Shown: positions 1 to 8,227 of the stretch, piece by piece
Numbering within the stretch: the stretch's first letter is position 1
Layout: each line of letters starts with the position of its first letter
Source: Sphingomonadales bacterium
GTDB taxonomy: Bacteria > Pseudomonadota > Alphaproteobacteria > Sphingomonadales > Sphingomonadaceae
DNA length: 64,000 nucleotides
Direction of reading: 5' to 3'
NCBI GenBank assembly: GCA_025351405.1
Contig: JANXVZ010000024.1
Coordinates: forward strand, 1 to 64,000
Notes under the pieces: model-generated
Told to the model about the DNA's origin: nothing
The model's input: the letters and a program-made list of their open reading frames with translations, nothing else
The model's database searches: none
Made by a program: the position numbers and the translations under genes

Positions 1-2
1 CC

Positions 3-218
3 ACCGCGATCGAGAGCGAAGGGCAGTGGTTCCTAGCGGACTCCCGCACCTTCGCCGCCGCCATCGCCGACCTCACGGCCGGCTTCGCCTTCTACCACGT
101 CCCCATCACCCTCACCGCCCCGCGGATTTCCGCCAAGGACGGCCACCTCAACCTTGCCGGAACCACCCAAGTCCTTGAAGACCTCGCCGCGATGCTGACG
201 GCCCGCCCGCCGCCATGA
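3..218 (+). CDS. C-terminal end of an unidentified protein (5' end outside the window)
   Basis: An open frame runs in from the left edge and stops with TGA at 216-218, giving the last 71 residues of a protein. The tail reads ...SAKDGHLNLAGTTQVLEDL.... The D-G-H-L-N plus later G resembles the C-terminal catalytic Asp/His block of SGNH-type hydrolases, as in the SGNH domain fused to some acyltransferases. However, only one residue separates Asp from His where the family normally has two, so this is a weak hint. Codon use is GC-rich like the rest of the window. The true start, length and function cannot be judged from this fragment. Confidence 0.5.
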   Translation, partial: TAIESEGQWFLADSRTFAAAIADLTAGFAFYHVPITLTAPRISAKDGHLNLAGTTQVLEDLAAMLTARPPP

Positions 219-512
219 CCCGCTGACGTCGCAACGGCAGTGAGGAATACTCCGGCTCGCTGGGAACCCGAAAATCGGCTGGCGGGTCGCCCCTGACATC
301 ACCGGCTTTTCAAGTGGACAACATATTCGGGCTATCAGGGACAGCGCTCTCTCCCTCTGCTTCTCCCGACTTGGCGAGGCTGGCCGACAACCCACCCGAC
401 CGGCCGACGTCATCGACCGCCACAAGCGATCGCTCAGCCCCGCATGTCGGCATTGCGCCGTGTCGCCGGCCGCGCGATACACCGCGTACCGCCAGCATGT
501 TACAGGCCAGCC
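219..512. other. Intergenic stretch without a supported gene
   Basis: About 290 bases separate the partial gene on the left from rpiB. Overlapping open frames on both strands are short or antisense-type and have no recognisable motif. I saw no tRNA-like cloverleaf, strong hairpin or clear promoter pair. The stretch probably holds the promoter for the rpiB-glyA group. Confidence 0.4.
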
Positions 513-986
513 ATGGAAAGCGACACGCACCACATGCCCGCCATGATCGCGCTCGCGTGCGATCACGCCGGGTTTCCCCTCAAGGCCGCCGTGCGCGCGA
601 TCATCGAGGCGGCGGGCTGGGGGGTGATTGACCGCGGGACCGGCGACGCCGCGCGGGTCGATTACCCGGATTTCGCGCATCTTGCCTGTGCGGATGTGGT
701 GTCGGGGCAAGCGAGGTTCGCGGTGTTGATTTGCGGCAGCGGGGTGGGCATGTCGATCGCGGCCAATCGCCATCCCGAGATCCGCTGCGTGCTGGCCCAT
801 GAGCCCACCACGGCGCGGCTGGCGCGCGGCCATAATGACGCCAACGCTCTGGCTTTGGGCGCGCGGCTGACCGGGGCGGAGGCAGCGTCGGACATTCTCC
901 GGGCGTTTCTGACCACCGAATTCGAGCGTGGCCGCCATGTCGGTCGCATCGCCAAGCTCACGCCCAGGCAGGGAATTCCCGCATGA
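513..986 (+). CDS. rpiB: Ribose-5-phosphate isomerase B
   Basis: Interconverts ribose-5-phosphate and ribulose-5-phosphate in the non-oxidative pentose phosphate pathway, in the cytoplasm. The protein opens with the family's D-H-A-G block (residues 17-20 from this start) and carries the catalytic-cysteine loop [12 protein letters not shown] at 74-85, followed by the H-N-D-A-N-x-L-x-L-G-A-R segment. Possible starts are ATG 444, 513, 534 and 543. Homologs usually begin just before the D-H-A-G strand, so 513 or 543 is most likely. The stop overlaps the glyA start by four bases (ATGA), which suggests a two-gene operon. The rpiB-glyA-nrdR order is common in alphaproteobacteria. Confidence 0.92.
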   Translation: MESDTHHMPAMIALACDHAGFPLKAAVRAIIEAAGWGVIDRGTGDAARVDYPDFAHLACADVVSGQARFAVLICGSGVGMSIAANRHPEIRCVLAHEPTTARLARGHNDANALALGARLTGAEAASDILRAFLTTEFERGRHVGRIAKLTPRQGIPA

Positions 987-2275
987 ACCACCTCGTCGCT
1001 CCCGGCTTTTTCAGTGCGTCGCTGGCCGATTCCGATCCCGAGCTTGCCGCCGCGATCGGGCGCGAATTGGTGCGCCAGCAGGACGGGATCGAGCTGATCG
1101 CGTCGGAGAACATCGTCTCGCGTGCGGTGATGGAGGCGCAGGGCTCGGTGCTGACCAATAAATACGCCGAGGGCTATCCTGGACGGCGCTATTATGGCGG
1201 CTGCGTCGAGGTCGATGTGGCGGAGAACCTGGCGATCGCGCGGGCGAAGCTTTTGTTTGGCTGCGCGTTCGCCAATGTGCAGCCGCATTCCGGGGCGCAG
1301 GCCAATGCCGCCGTCATGCTGGCGCTGGTCAAGCCTGGCGAAACCATCCTCGGGATGAGCCTTGATGCCGGTGGCCACCTCACCCATGGCGCGGCGCCGT
1401 CGATGTCGGGCAAGTGGTTCAATGCCGTGCAATATGGCGTGCGGCGGGAGGACCACCTGATCGACTATGACGAGGTCGAGCGCCTGGCGCATGAGCACAA
1501 GCCGGTGCTGATCATCGCCGGCGGCTCGGCATACCCGCGCACGATCGACTTTGCCCGCTTCCGTGCCATTGCCGATGCGGTGGGCGCGAAATTGATGGTC
1601 GACATGGCGCATTTCGCCGGGCTGGTCGCCGCGGGCATCCATCCCAGCCCCTTGCCGCACGCCGATGTTGTGACGACGACGACCCACAAGACCCTGCGTG
1701 GCCCGCGCGGCGGCATGATCCTTTCGAACAACGAGGCGCTGGGCAAGAAATTCAACAGCGCAGTGTTCCCCGGCATGCAGGGCGGGCCGCTGATGCACGT
1801 CATCGCGGCCAAGGCGGTGGCGTTCGGCGAGGCGCTGCAACCGTCGTTCCGTGACTATGCCGTGCGCATCGTCGCCAATGCACAAACGCTGGCGGCAAAG
1901 CTGAAGGAGCGCGGTTGCGCGGTCGTCGCCGGCGGCACCGATACCCATCTGGCGCTGATCGACCTGACGCCCAAGGGCATCACCGGCAAACAGGCCGATG
2001 AAGCCCTGGAGCGTGCGGGCATCACCTGCAACAAGAATGGCGTGCCGTTCGACCCGTTGCCGCCGACGCAGACCAGCGGCATCCGGGTCGGCTCGCCGGC
2101 CGGGACCACCCGCGGTTTCGGACAGAGCGAATTTGCCGCCATCGGCGACATGATCGCCGATGTCCTCGATGGGCTGGCAGCGAATGGCGAGCACGGTAAC
2201 GAGGCGGTCGAAAAAGCGGTCAACGTTCGCGTCCGGGCGTTGTGCGCGCGTTTCCCGATCTATCCGGACAGTTGA
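983..2275 (+). CDS. glyA: Serine hydroxymethyltransferase
   Basis: PLP enzyme that converts serine plus tetrahydrofolate to glycine plus 5,10-methylene-THF, the main cytosolic source of one-carbon units. The 430-residue length is normal. The PLP lysine lies in the hallmark [14 protein letters not shown] block (Lys about 236). The N-terminal substrate segment (L-I-A-S-E-N) and the Y-A-E-G-Y-P-G-x-R-Y-Y-G-G motif are intact. The start overlaps the rpiB stop, so translation is probably coupled. TrmFO, encoded at about 40 kb, uses the methylene-THF this enzyme makes. Confidence 0.97.
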   Translation: MNHLVAPGFFSASLADSDPELAAAIGRELVRQQDGIELIASENIVSRAVMEAQGSVLTNKYAEGYPGRRYYGGCVEVDVAENLAIARAKLLFGCAFANVQPHSGAQANAAVMLALVKPGETILGMSLDAGGHLTHGAAPSMSGKWFNAVQYGVRREDHLIDYDEVERLAHEHKPVLIIAGGSAYPRTIDFARFRAIADAVGAKLMVDMAHFAGLVAAGIHPSPLPHADVVTTTTHKTLRGPRGGMILSNNEALGKKFNSAVFPGMQGGPLMHVIAAKAVAFGEALQPSFRDYAVRIVANAQTLAAKLKERGCAVVAGGTDTHLALIDLTPKGITGKQADEALERAGITCNKNGVPFDPLPPTQTSGIRVGSPAGTTRGFGQSEFAAIGDMIADVLDGLAANGEHGNEAVEKAVNVRVRALCARFPIYPDS

Positions 2276-2313
2276 CGGCCAAAGGGTCGACGGCCAGCGC
2301 AAAGGAGACTGCC

Positions 2314-2736
2314 ATGAGCGACACCGATAGCCCGAACGACGGCAAGCCCAAGGATTTTGCCACCAAGGCCGAAGCCATGGCCGAGGAGGCGCTCGAAGCC
2401 GGGCGCAATTTCGTGACGACCGACACTGGCAAAAAGGTCGCCGAACTGAGTGACACGGCGTTTGCCAAAGCCGAAGACTTGCGCCGCAAGGCGATGGAAA
2501 GCGATCTTGGTAAAAAGGCGCTCGATAGTGACCTCGGCAAGCAAGCCGTCGGATTTGCGCAACAGGCCGCCGACAAGACCCGGCAAGCCATCCCCAACGA
2601 GCTCGGCCGCAATATCGCCGTCGGGGCTGCTGCGGGGGCAGTGATCGCCATTCCGCTGCCATTTATCGGATCGTTGCTCGGCGCAATTGTCGGCGGCGGC
2701 CTCGGCTATCTGCGTACCATCACCAAGAAACGCTGA
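2314..2736 (+). CDS. Small conserved protein with amphipathic repeats and a hydrophobic C-terminus
   Basis: A 140-residue protein with an AAAGGAG ribosome-binding site about eight bases before its ATG. The N-terminal two-thirds is charged and helix-prone, with degenerate repeats of the form S/D-D-L/T-G-K-K-A/V. Residues around 105-130 form a glycine- and alanine-rich hydrophobic segment that could be one membrane helix or hairpin, and the protein ends in a basic tail. I do not recognise a named family; it may be a small envelope-associated protein. It sits between glyA and nrdR, and its TGA overlaps the nrdR ATG by one base, so it is expressed with them. Confidence 0.75.
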   Translation: MSDTDSPNDGKPKDFATKAEAMAEEALEAGRNFVTTDTGKKVAELSDTAFAKAEDLRRKAMESDLGKKALDSDLGKQAVGFAQQAADKTRQAIPNELGRNIAVGAAAGAVIAIPLPFIGSLLGAIVGGGLGYLRTITKKR

Positions 2737-3221
2737 TGCGCTGCCCGTTTTGCGGAAACGACGATAGCCAGGTCAAGGATTCGCGGCCGACCGAGGATGC
2801 GGGCGCCATCCGTCGCCGTCGGCAATGCCCGGCGTGCGGCGGGCGCTTCACCACGTTCGAGCGGATCCAGTTGCGCGAGCTGACCATCGTCAAGAAATCC
2901 GGCAAGCGCGAAGTGTTCGAGCGTGACAAGCTGGCGAAATCGATCGAGATCGCCTGTCGCAAGCGCCCCATCGAACCGCAGCGTATCGAGCGCATGGTCA
3001 ATGGTGTCGTAAGGCGACTGGAATCGGCAGGCGAGAGCGAGATCGAGGCCGACAAGGTCGGGGAGATGGTCATGGAGGGCCTGCAGGCGCTCGACCCCGT
3101 GGCGTATATTCGTTTTGCCAGCGTCTATCGTGATTTCCGCGAGGCGCGCGACTTCGAGACATTTGTTGGCGGGCTGTCGGCGGTTGTCGCGCCCGGCCCG
3201 GGCGGCGAGGCGGACGAATGA
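2736..3221 (+). CDS. nrdR: Transcriptional repressor NrdR
   Basis: Zinc-ribbon/ATP-cone regulator that senses ATP and dATP levels and represses ribonucleotide reductase genes through NrdR boxes. The zinc-ribbon cysteines are C3, C6, C31 and C34, and are followed by the conserved [18 protein letters not shown] segment. An ATP-cone domain follows (about residues 49-139). The 161-residue length is normal. The start overlaps the preceding stop (TGATG), and the 3' end overlaps trmJ by four bases. Placement beside glyA links it to one-carbon and nucleotide metabolism. Confidence 0.96.
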   Translation: MRCPFCGNDDSQVKDSRPTEDAGAIRRRRQCPACGGRFTTFERIQLRELTIVKKSGKREVFERDKLAKSIEIACRKRPIEPQRIERMVNGVVRRLESAGESEIEADKVGEMVMEGLQALDPVAYIRFASVYRDFREARDFETFVGGLSAVVAPGPGGEADE

Positions 3222-3967
3222 CTCCGTCCCACGCGGTACCGCCCGCCATTATCCTTGTTCGGCCGCAACTGGGGGTCAATATCGGCGCCTGCGCCCGGGC
3301 GATGGCGAATTTCGGGCTGACCGACCTTCGATTGGTATCGCCGCGCGATGGCTGGCCCAACCCCGATGCCGGCCCGGCAGCCAGTGGTGCGGATGCCGTG
3401 CTGGAACGCACCATGGTCTATGACAGCGTTGCTGCTGCCTGCGAGGGCCTCGGGCTTGTGTTTGCGACGACCGTGCGCAACCGGGAGCTTACCCGCCGCG
3501 TCGTGACGCCGGCACAGGCCGCCGCCGAATTTCATGGGCTGCGGCTGCAGGGCGGGCTGATGTTCGGGCCTGAACGCACCGGCCTCGAGACCGAAGACCT
3601 TGCCGTCGCCCATGCGATCGTGACGATACCGGTCAATCCCGAATTCAGCTCGCTCAACCTGGCGCAGGCCGTGCTGGTGACGGCGTATGAATGGTTCCGG
3701 CAAGGCAGCACCCTGCCTGCGGAGCAACTCGTCAACCACGACGGTCCCGCGCCCCACCAGGAGCTCGAGAGCCTGATACTCGCCGTGGATGCCCGATTGC
3801 GGGCGACCAGCTATTACAACCCTGTGCCGGGCCGTGCCGCTGCGTCGCGGCTGACGATGCGCAACCTGCTGGCCCGCCCGCAATTCAGCAGCGGCGAGGT
3901 ACGCACCTTGCGTGGGATCGTTCGCGGCCTGTCGGGCCCGCGACGCCCTGGCGATCCGGACGAATAG
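3218..3967 (+). CDS. trmJ: tRNA (cytidine/uridine-2'-O-)-methyltransferase TrmJ-like (SPOUT family)
   Basis: Predicted SAM-dependent SPOUT methyltransferase that 2'-O-methylates position 32 of the tRNA anticodon loop. The N-terminal knot-forming segment [14 protein letters not shown]-x-N-F-G (about residues 16-33) and the SAM-pocket motifs F-G-P-E-R-x-G-L and [16 protein letters not shown] are characteristic. The 249-residue length fits TrmJ. Its ATG overlaps the nrdR stop. It is convergent with ctrA, with only about 10 bases between the stop codons. Assignment to TrmJ rather than another TrmH-like protein rests on the motif set. Confidence 0.88.
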   Translation: MTPSHAVPPAIILVRPQLGVNIGACARAMANFGLTDLRLVSPRDGWPNPDAGPAASGADAVLERTMVYDSVAAACEGLGLVFATTVRNRELTRRVVTPAQAAAEFHGLRLQGGLMFGPERTGLETEDLAVAHAIVTIPVNPEFSSLNLAQAVLVTAYEWFRQGSTLPAEQLVNHDGPAPHQELESLILAVDARLRATSYYNPVPGRAAASRLTMRNLLARPQFSSGEVRTLRGIVRGLSGPRRPGDPDE

Positions 3968-3977
3968 ACCGCAGCCG

Positions 3978-4697
3978 TCAGGCGGCGGCAGCACCCGGAA
4001 GGTCGGCAAGCCGCTCCGGTTGCGGATCGCGCAGCGAATAGCCCCGACCCCAGACCGTTTCGATGCAGCCGCTGGCAGGTGCACCGGCCTGGTGCAATTT
4101 CTTGCGCAGCTTGCAGATGAAGACGTCGATGATCTTCAATTCCGGCTCGTCGCGACCGCCATAGAGATGGGTGAGGAACATTTCCTTGGTCAGGGTCATG
4201 CCCTTGCGCAGCGAAAGCATTTCGAGAATCGCATATTCCTTGCCGGTCAGTCCGACGCGGCGGCCGTCTACGGCCACGGTGCGCGCAGCGAGGTCGATGG
4301 ACACGGGACCTGTAACGATCAGGGACTGGGCATGGCCTTGGCTGCGACGGACGAGTGCATGCACGCGCGCCATCAGCTCGGCCTTGTCGAAGGGCTTGGT
4401 CACATAATCATCGGCGCCGGCCCCAAAACCGGTGACTTTCGTCCCGGTTTCACTGTCGCCGGACAAGATGAGCACCGGCGTGTTGATGCGCAGCAGGCGC
4501 AGGCGCTTCAACACTTCATGGCCATGCAGGTCGGGCAGGGTCAGGTCGAGCAGTATGACGTCGAATTCATAGGCGCGGGCATATTCGAGGGCGACTTCGC
4601 CGGTTGCCGCAGTCTCATGTTCGAACCCAGCCTGGTCGAGCATGATCTCCACGGTACGGGCCATCGCCCGGTCATCTTCAATCAGCAGAACACGCAT
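3978..4697 (-). CDS. ctrA: Cell-cycle response regulator CtrA
   Basis: OmpR/PhoB-type response regulator. In Caulobacter and relatives it controls replication initiation, division, motility and DNA methylation. The receiver has the acidic pocket E7-D8-D9, the phospho-acceptor D51 and a conserved K in the A-D-D-Y-V-T-K-P-F segment. The C-terminal winged helix contains the CtrA-typical L-T[21 protein letters not shown] block. The protein ends in a run of alanines, like the C-terminal Ala-Ala tail needed for ClpXP proteolysis of Caulobacter CtrA. ATG 4697 was chosen because the upstream extension in this frame is not receiver-like. The gene lies downstream of sciP on the same strand, about 1.9 kb before the flagellar cluster. 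Confidence 0.95.
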   Translation of the reverse strand: MRVLLIEDDRAMARTVEIMLDQAGFEHETAATGEVALEYARAYEFDVILLDLTLPDLHGHEVLKRLRLLRINTPVLILSGDSETGTKVTGFGAGADDYVTKPFDKAELMARVHALVRRSQGHAQSLIVTGPVSIDLAARTVAVDGRRVGLTGKEYAILEMLSLRKGMTLTKEMFLTHLYGGRDEPELKIIDVFICKLRKKLHQAGAPASGCIETVWGRGYSLRDPQPERLADLPGAAAA

Positions 4698-4834
4698 CGC
4701 ACTTGTCTCCGTGGAGCACGTGCCGTTCTTGCCCGCAGACCCGGCACCGCTATCTCCGAGCACATTCAACGCCATCCTCTGCGAAAGGTAAAGCCCGGTG
4801 CGGTGGAAAGCGTCGCCGATGTGATGAACGGAAG

Positions 4835-5101
4835 TCATCTGCGGCTCCGGGCGTCGAAAACGGGGCGATATATTTGGACTCTGGTAACCCTTAGCCCCGG
4901 GATCCCGGCACATTCATGCGCACGCTCCCAAAGCTTTAGCTCGGCATCGCTCAGCCGATAGCGCGCACAGGCATCGGCGCGGCTCAATCGGCCTTCGGCG
5001 ATGGCCGTGATCACTGCGGCTTTGCGCCGCGCCACCCAGCGCTGGGTGTCCGCAGGCGGCAGTGCATCGGGCGCCCCTGCCTTATGGTCATCTGCTGCCA
5101 T
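4835..5101 (-). CDS. sciP: SciP-type CtrA inhibitor (DUF1153)
   Basis: Small helix-turn-helix protein. In Caulobacter, SciP binds CtrA and blocks activation of CtrA targets, including flagellar genes. The 88-residue product contains the family core: L-P-P-x-D-T-x-R-W-V-x-R-R-K-A-x-V near the start, then L-S-x-x-x-A-C-x-R-Y-x-L-S-x-x-E-L-x-x-W, then G-L-R-V-T-R-x-Q-x-Y-R near the end. The start could also be an in-frame ATG at 5149, giving 104 residues; 5101 gives the usual size. It lies 137 bases upstream of ctrA on the same strand and is divergent from mnmA. A partial CtrA-like half-site sits about 93 bases upstream. Confidence 0.9.
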   Translation of the reverse strand: MAADDHKAGAPDALPPADTQRWVARRKAAVITAIAEGRLSRADACARYRLSDAELKLWERAHECAGIPGLRVTRVQIYRPVFDARSRR

Positions 5102-5193
5102 GATCGAGACCCTCGTGGGACCGGACGTGTGACCGGAAAACATCCCCATCAGGGTTACGGCGAAGGTTGACGGGTTCTAAACGCCGGCATTGG

Positions 5194-5208
5194 TTAATCA
5201 AGGCTAAG
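5194..5208. promoter_or_regulatory. Possible CtrA half-site upstream of sciP
   Basis: The sequence TTAA at 5194-5197, read on the minus strand as TTAACC, is followed seven bases later by TAAG. The alphaproteobacterial CtrA box is TTAA-N7-TTAA, so one half matches well and the other is imperfect. The location, between sciP and the divergent mnmA, would suit feedback by CtrA on its own inhibitor. The evidence is one half-site and context only. Confidence 0.3.
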
Positions 5209-5311
5209 GGCGCGCCTGGCCGGCCGCATCGACACCGTTTCGCGTGGCAAGCCCCCGAAGGTGGCGCGGGCCATGCGGCGCGGGCCTTGACGTGGACAGG
5301 CATTAGGCGCG

Positions 5312-6442
5312 ATGCGCCGCGCCATGCACACCGACCTTGCAGCCCTTGCCGGACGCCGCGTCGCCGTCGCCATGTCCGGCGGTGTCGACAGTTCGGTTGT
5401 GGCCGCGCTCGCGGCTGAGGCCGGGTGTGAAGTCGTCGGCATTACCTTGCAGTTGTACGACAACGGTGCAGCCGCGGCGCGTCCCGGCGCGTGTTGCGCC
5501 GGCGCGGACATTCGTGATGCCCGCGCCGTCGCCGATCGTCTCGGCATCGCCCATTATGTCATCGGCATGGAAGAGCGTTTCCGCGCCGCCGTCATCGCCC
5601 AGTTCGCCGACAGCTATGCCGCCGGGCGCACCCCGGTGCCGTGTGTCGAGTGCAACCGCACCGTCAAGTTCACCGATCTTCTCCAGCTTGCGCAAGGGCT
5701 GGGGGCAGAGGCGCTGCTGACCGGCCATTATGTGCAGCGGCTGCTGGGTGCGAGCGGCCCGGAACTGCATCGCGGGGTCGATCCGGCCAAGGACCAGAGC
5801 TATTTCCTGTGGACGACAACGCGGGCGCAGTTGGCATACCTGCGCTTTCCGCTCGGCGGGCTGGCGAAGTCCGATGTGCGCCGAGAGGCGGAACGTTTCG
5901 GCCTGGCAGTGGCGGCAAAGCCCGACAGCCAGGACATCTGCTTCGTCGGTGGCGGCGACTATGCCAAGGTTGTCGAAGCGCTGCGGCCCGAACTGGCTGC
6001 GCCCGGCGAGATCGTCGATGGCGCCGGCCGTGTCATCGGTCGGCACAACGGCATCCACCGCTTCACCGTCGGCCAGCGCCGCGGCCTCGACATCGGCGGG
6101 ACACCGGAACCGCTGTATGTCGTTGCCATCGATGCTGCCGCCAATCGCGTCATTGCCGGGCCGCGCGCGGCGCTGGCGGTATCGGCGGCGCTGCTGGAAG
6201 ATATCAACCTGCTCGACGCGGTTGATGGCCCTGTCGATGTCAAGGTGCGTTCCCTGGCGGCTCCGGCAGCCGCGCACTGGTCTGGGGCGCGACTGGACTT
6301 TGCCCAGCCACTGCTGGGGGTGGCCCCGGGCCAGGCGGCGGTGGCCTATCGCGGCAGCAGGCTTCTCGGCGGCGCGATGATCGCCTCCACGATCGGCGTT
6401 GGCGACGCGCTTAAGGCGCGTGAGGTTGCGGCCGTTTCCTGA
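5312..6442 (+). CDS. mnmA: tRNA-specific 2-thiouridylase MnmA
   Basis: ATP-dependent enzyme that puts sulfur on uridine 34 of tRNA-Lys, -Glu and -Gln, receiving sulfur by persulfide relay. The PP-loop S-G-G-V-D-S-S is at residues 22-28. The conserved C-V-E-C-N-R block (C111, C114) and the second catalytic cysteine in S-Q-D-I-C-F (C210) are present, as is the F-T-V-G-Q-R-x-G-L segment. The 376-residue length is normal. ATG at 5312 or 5324 is possible; the first four residues are not conserved. It is divergent from sciP and followed by the control region of the flagellar cluster. Confidence 0.96.
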   Translation: MRRAMHTDLAALAGRRVAVAMSGGVDSSVVAALAAEAGCEVVGITLQLYDNGAAAARPGACCAGADIRDARAVADRLGIAHYVIGMEERFRAAVIAQFADSYAAGRTPVPCVECNRTVKFTDLLQLAQGLGAEALLTGHYVQRLLGASGPELHRGVDPAKDQSYFLWTTTRAQLAYLRFPLGGLAKSDVRREAERFGLAVAAKPDSQDICFVGGGDYAKVVEALRPELAAPGEIVDGAGRVIGRHNGIHRFTVGQRRGLDIGGTPEPLYVVAIDAAANRVIAGPRAALAVSAALLEDINLLDAVDGPVDVKVRSLAAPAAAHWSGARLDFAQPLLGVAPGQAAVAYRGSRLLGGAMIASTIGVGDALKAREVAAVS

Positions 6443-6464
6443 GCCAGCACGCTTCCAGCAATCT

Positions 6465-6520
6465 GTCAATTTCCCGACGCTTGCGTCAAAATCCTGACAC
6501 CGCAACGTCAAGAATTTGAC
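6465..6520 (+). promoter_or_regulatory. Three phased GTCAA-N4-NNGAC operator-like sites
   Basis: Three related 14-base sites lie in the mnmA-activator gap: GTCAATTTCCCGAC (6465-6478), GTCAAAATCCTGAC (6485-6498) and GTCAAGAATTTGAC (6507-6520). The third is a perfect palindrome with arms GTCAA/TTGAC; the first two keep the left arm and most of the right. Starts are 20 and 22 bases apart, about two helical turns, so the sites face the same side of the DNA. They end about 55 bases before the sigma54 -24 element, the usual position for an enhancer bound by a sigma54 activator. Probable binding sites for the regulator encoded just downstream, or for the second one at 20.2-21.3 kb. Confidence 0.6.
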
Positions 6521-6572
6521 CAATAAGTTGCATCACGGCGGCCTGCAAGGGCAGCGATGGCCTCCGAATGAC

Positions 6573-6588
6573 TTGGCATGGTCCTTGC
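6573..6588 (+). promoter_or_regulatory. Sigma54 (RpoN) -24/-12 promoter
   Basis: TTGGCATG at 6573-6580, four bases, then TTGC at 6585-6588. The invariant GG (6575-6576) and GC (6587-6588) are separated by exactly ten bases, as RpoN promoters require (consensus TGGCAC-N5-TTGC). It is preceded by three operator-like sites and followed by a sigma54-activator gene and fliE-fliD, so it probably drives the flagellar operon. Transcription would start about 12 bases after the GC, at about 6599-6601, on top of the ATG at 6601. Confidence 0.8.
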
Positions 6589-6600
6589 TTTGCTTGGGGC

Positions 6601-7824
6601 ATGAGCTTCACCCCTCCTGTTCCGCCGCCCGCCGCAGTTCGCGGCCTCGATTGGTTGCCCGGTCTGGCCGCCATCGATACGGGTGGCGCACGCCTTGTTG
6701 CGGCCGGCCTGACCCCTGTTGCCCCTTGCCCCGCCGGCCGCAGCATCCGCCTCTCGCAGGCAGCGCAGTCGTCGGCCACACTCGATAGCGCCGGACTTGC
6801 CCTCGCCGTTGCACCGCATGATCATGCGTTCGCCCTTGCGCTGATTTCCGCCTTCACTGCGGCACCCGGTCGCCCTGCTGCGGCAGCGGCTGACAGCCAC
6901 GCCCTGCTGGCGCTGGCGGCGCGCGTCGCATCCAGCGATGTCACCGTGCTTGTCGAAGGTGCCACCGGCACCGGCAAGGAGGGGCTTGCCCGCCTTGTCC
7001 ACACCCTGTCCCCCCGCCGCGATTGTCCCTTGGTCGCGGTCAACTGCGCCGCGCTCCCCGAAGCAATGCTGGAAGCAACATTGTTCGGACATGAGCGCGG
7101 CGCCTTTACAGGCGCAATGGCGGCCGGCGCGGGGCTGTTTCGCGCCGCCGATGGTGGCACGTTGTTGCTCGATGAAGTCAGCGAACTGCCGCTGGCGCTG
7201 CAGGCCAAGCTTTTGCGCGCCGTACAGGAACGCGAAATCCTGCCGATCGGGGCGACCAAGCCCCGCAAGATCGATGTCCGCATTGTTGCCTGCGCCAATC
7301 GCGACCTCGCCACGGAAGTCGATGCGGGACGCTTTCGCGCCGATCTCTACTACCGGCTGGCGGTCTTTCCGCTGCGATTGACCCCGCTTGCCGCGCGTCC
7401 CGAAGATGTGCCGGCGATCGCTGCCACCTGGCTTTTGCGGGCGGCAGCACGCAATGGCGGCGCGGTCGCCTGGCCCACACCCGAGGTCCTGGCGACGCTG
7501 GCCGGCCATGACTGGCCCGGCAACGTCCGCGAACTCGGCAACGTCCTCGATCGCGCGCTGGTGCTGGGTGATAGCTGCCGGATCGGCATCGAACATCTTG
7601 CTTTCGACCGCGCCGTGTTCGGCCATCTTGCACCGGCTATCGCCGCGCCGCTTCCCGGGATCGTGCGACAGCACGAGGACTGCGCCATTCGCAATGCCCT
7701 TGCCGAAACCCATGGCCGCCGCGCCGCGGCCCAGCGCCTCGGCATCAGCGAGCGGACCCTGCGCTACAAGCTGGCCGCGATGGCCGGCCGCCGCGCACCC
7801 GAAACCACGCGCACCGTCCAGTAG
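6601..7824 (+). CDS. Sigma54-dependent flagellar transcriptional activator (FlbD/FleQ-like)
   Basis: AAA+ enhancer-binding protein expected to activate RpoN-dependent flagellar promoters. The N-terminal ~100 residues show no phosphorylatable receiver. The AAA+ core has Walker A G-A-T-G-T-G-K (120-126), the sigma54-contacting G-A-F-T-G-A loop (167-172), Walker B L-L-L-D-E and the W-P-G-N-V-R-E-L sensor. A Fis-type helix-turn-helix (R-R-A-A-A-Q-R-L-G-I-S-E-R-T-L-R-Y-K) lies near the end. ATG 6601 was chosen because the earlier in-frame ATG (6568) lies upstream of and across the sigma54 promoter. The fliE ATG directly abuts its stop, so it is the first gene of the operon and may regulate itself. 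Confidence 0.88.
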   Translation: MSFTPPVPPPAAVRGLDWLPGLAAIDTGGARLVAAGLTPVAPCPAGRSIRLSQAAQSSATLDSAGLALAVAPHDHAFALALISAFTAAPGRPAAAAADSHALLALAARVASSDVTVLVEGATGTGKEGLARLVHTLSPRRDCPLVAVNCAALPEAMLEATLFGHERGAFTGAMAAGAGLFRAADGGTLLLDEVSELPLALQAKLLRAVQEREILPIGATKPRKIDVRIVACANRDLATEVDAGRFRADLYYRLAVFPLRLTPLAARPEDVPAIAATWLLRAAARNGGAVAWPTPEVLATLAGHDWPGNVRELGNVLDRALVLGDSCRIGIEHLAFDRAVFGHLAPAIAAPLPGIVRQHEDCAIRNALAETHGRRAAAQRLGISERTLRYKLAAMAGRRAPETTRTVQ

Positions 7825-8151
7825 ATGCTGCCGCCAATCGATACCCGTTCGGTGTTGGCCCTGCGGGCGCAAATCCTCGAACGCAGCGCGTCGCTGGCGC
7901 CGTCGGCCATGCCTGCAGGCGCCGCTGCTCCCGCACGGTTCGACACCGCCATGCAGAATGCGCTGAAATCGGTCAGCACTATCCAGGACGAAGCTGGCGT
8001 CGCCTCTGCCGCGTTCGAACGCGGCGACAGCCACGACCTCGCCAGCGTCATGATCGCCCGGCAAAAGGCTTCGATAGCGTTCGAGGCAACGCTGCAGGTA
8101 CGCAACCGGCTGCTTGGCGCCTACAAGGACGTGATGAGCATGCCGCTATGA
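7825..8151 (+). CDS. fliE: Flagellar hook-basal body protein FliE
   Basis: Small rod-base protein that joins the MS ring to the proximal rod, in the periplasm after type III export. The 108-residue product has a variable N-terminus. Its FliE-typical C-terminal half contains F-E-R-G-D-S-H-D-L-A-S-V-M-I-A-R-Q-K-A and V-R-N-R-L-L-x-A-Y-K-D-V-M-S-M-P. The ATG follows the activator's stop with no gap. The 76 bases before fliF contain no convincing second promoter. Confidence 0.92.
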   Translation: MLPPIDTRSVLALRAQILERSASLAPSAMPAGAAAPARFDTAMQNALKSVSTIQDEAGVASAAFERGDSHDLASVMIARQKASIAFEATLQVRNRLLGAYKDVMSMPL

Positions 8152-8227
8152 GCGGCGGTGCGCCCGCTTTGGCCGGTGCCGGGGCTTGCGCCGGGGCCTG
8201 CGCCGGAACTTGTGATGGTTCGCGCCG

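Noticed and set aside
662-2662. A 666-codon open frame on the minus strand opposite glyA
   Set aside because: It is the antisense shadow of glyA and the next gene; high GC makes long open antisense frames. Composition is Arg/Ala/His-rich with no motif.
8161-8190. A second possible sigma54 promoter before fliF (TTGGCC...CTTGC)
   Set aside because: The GG and GC are 11 bases apart, not 10, and the -24 box is a poor match; the spacer is simply GC-rich.
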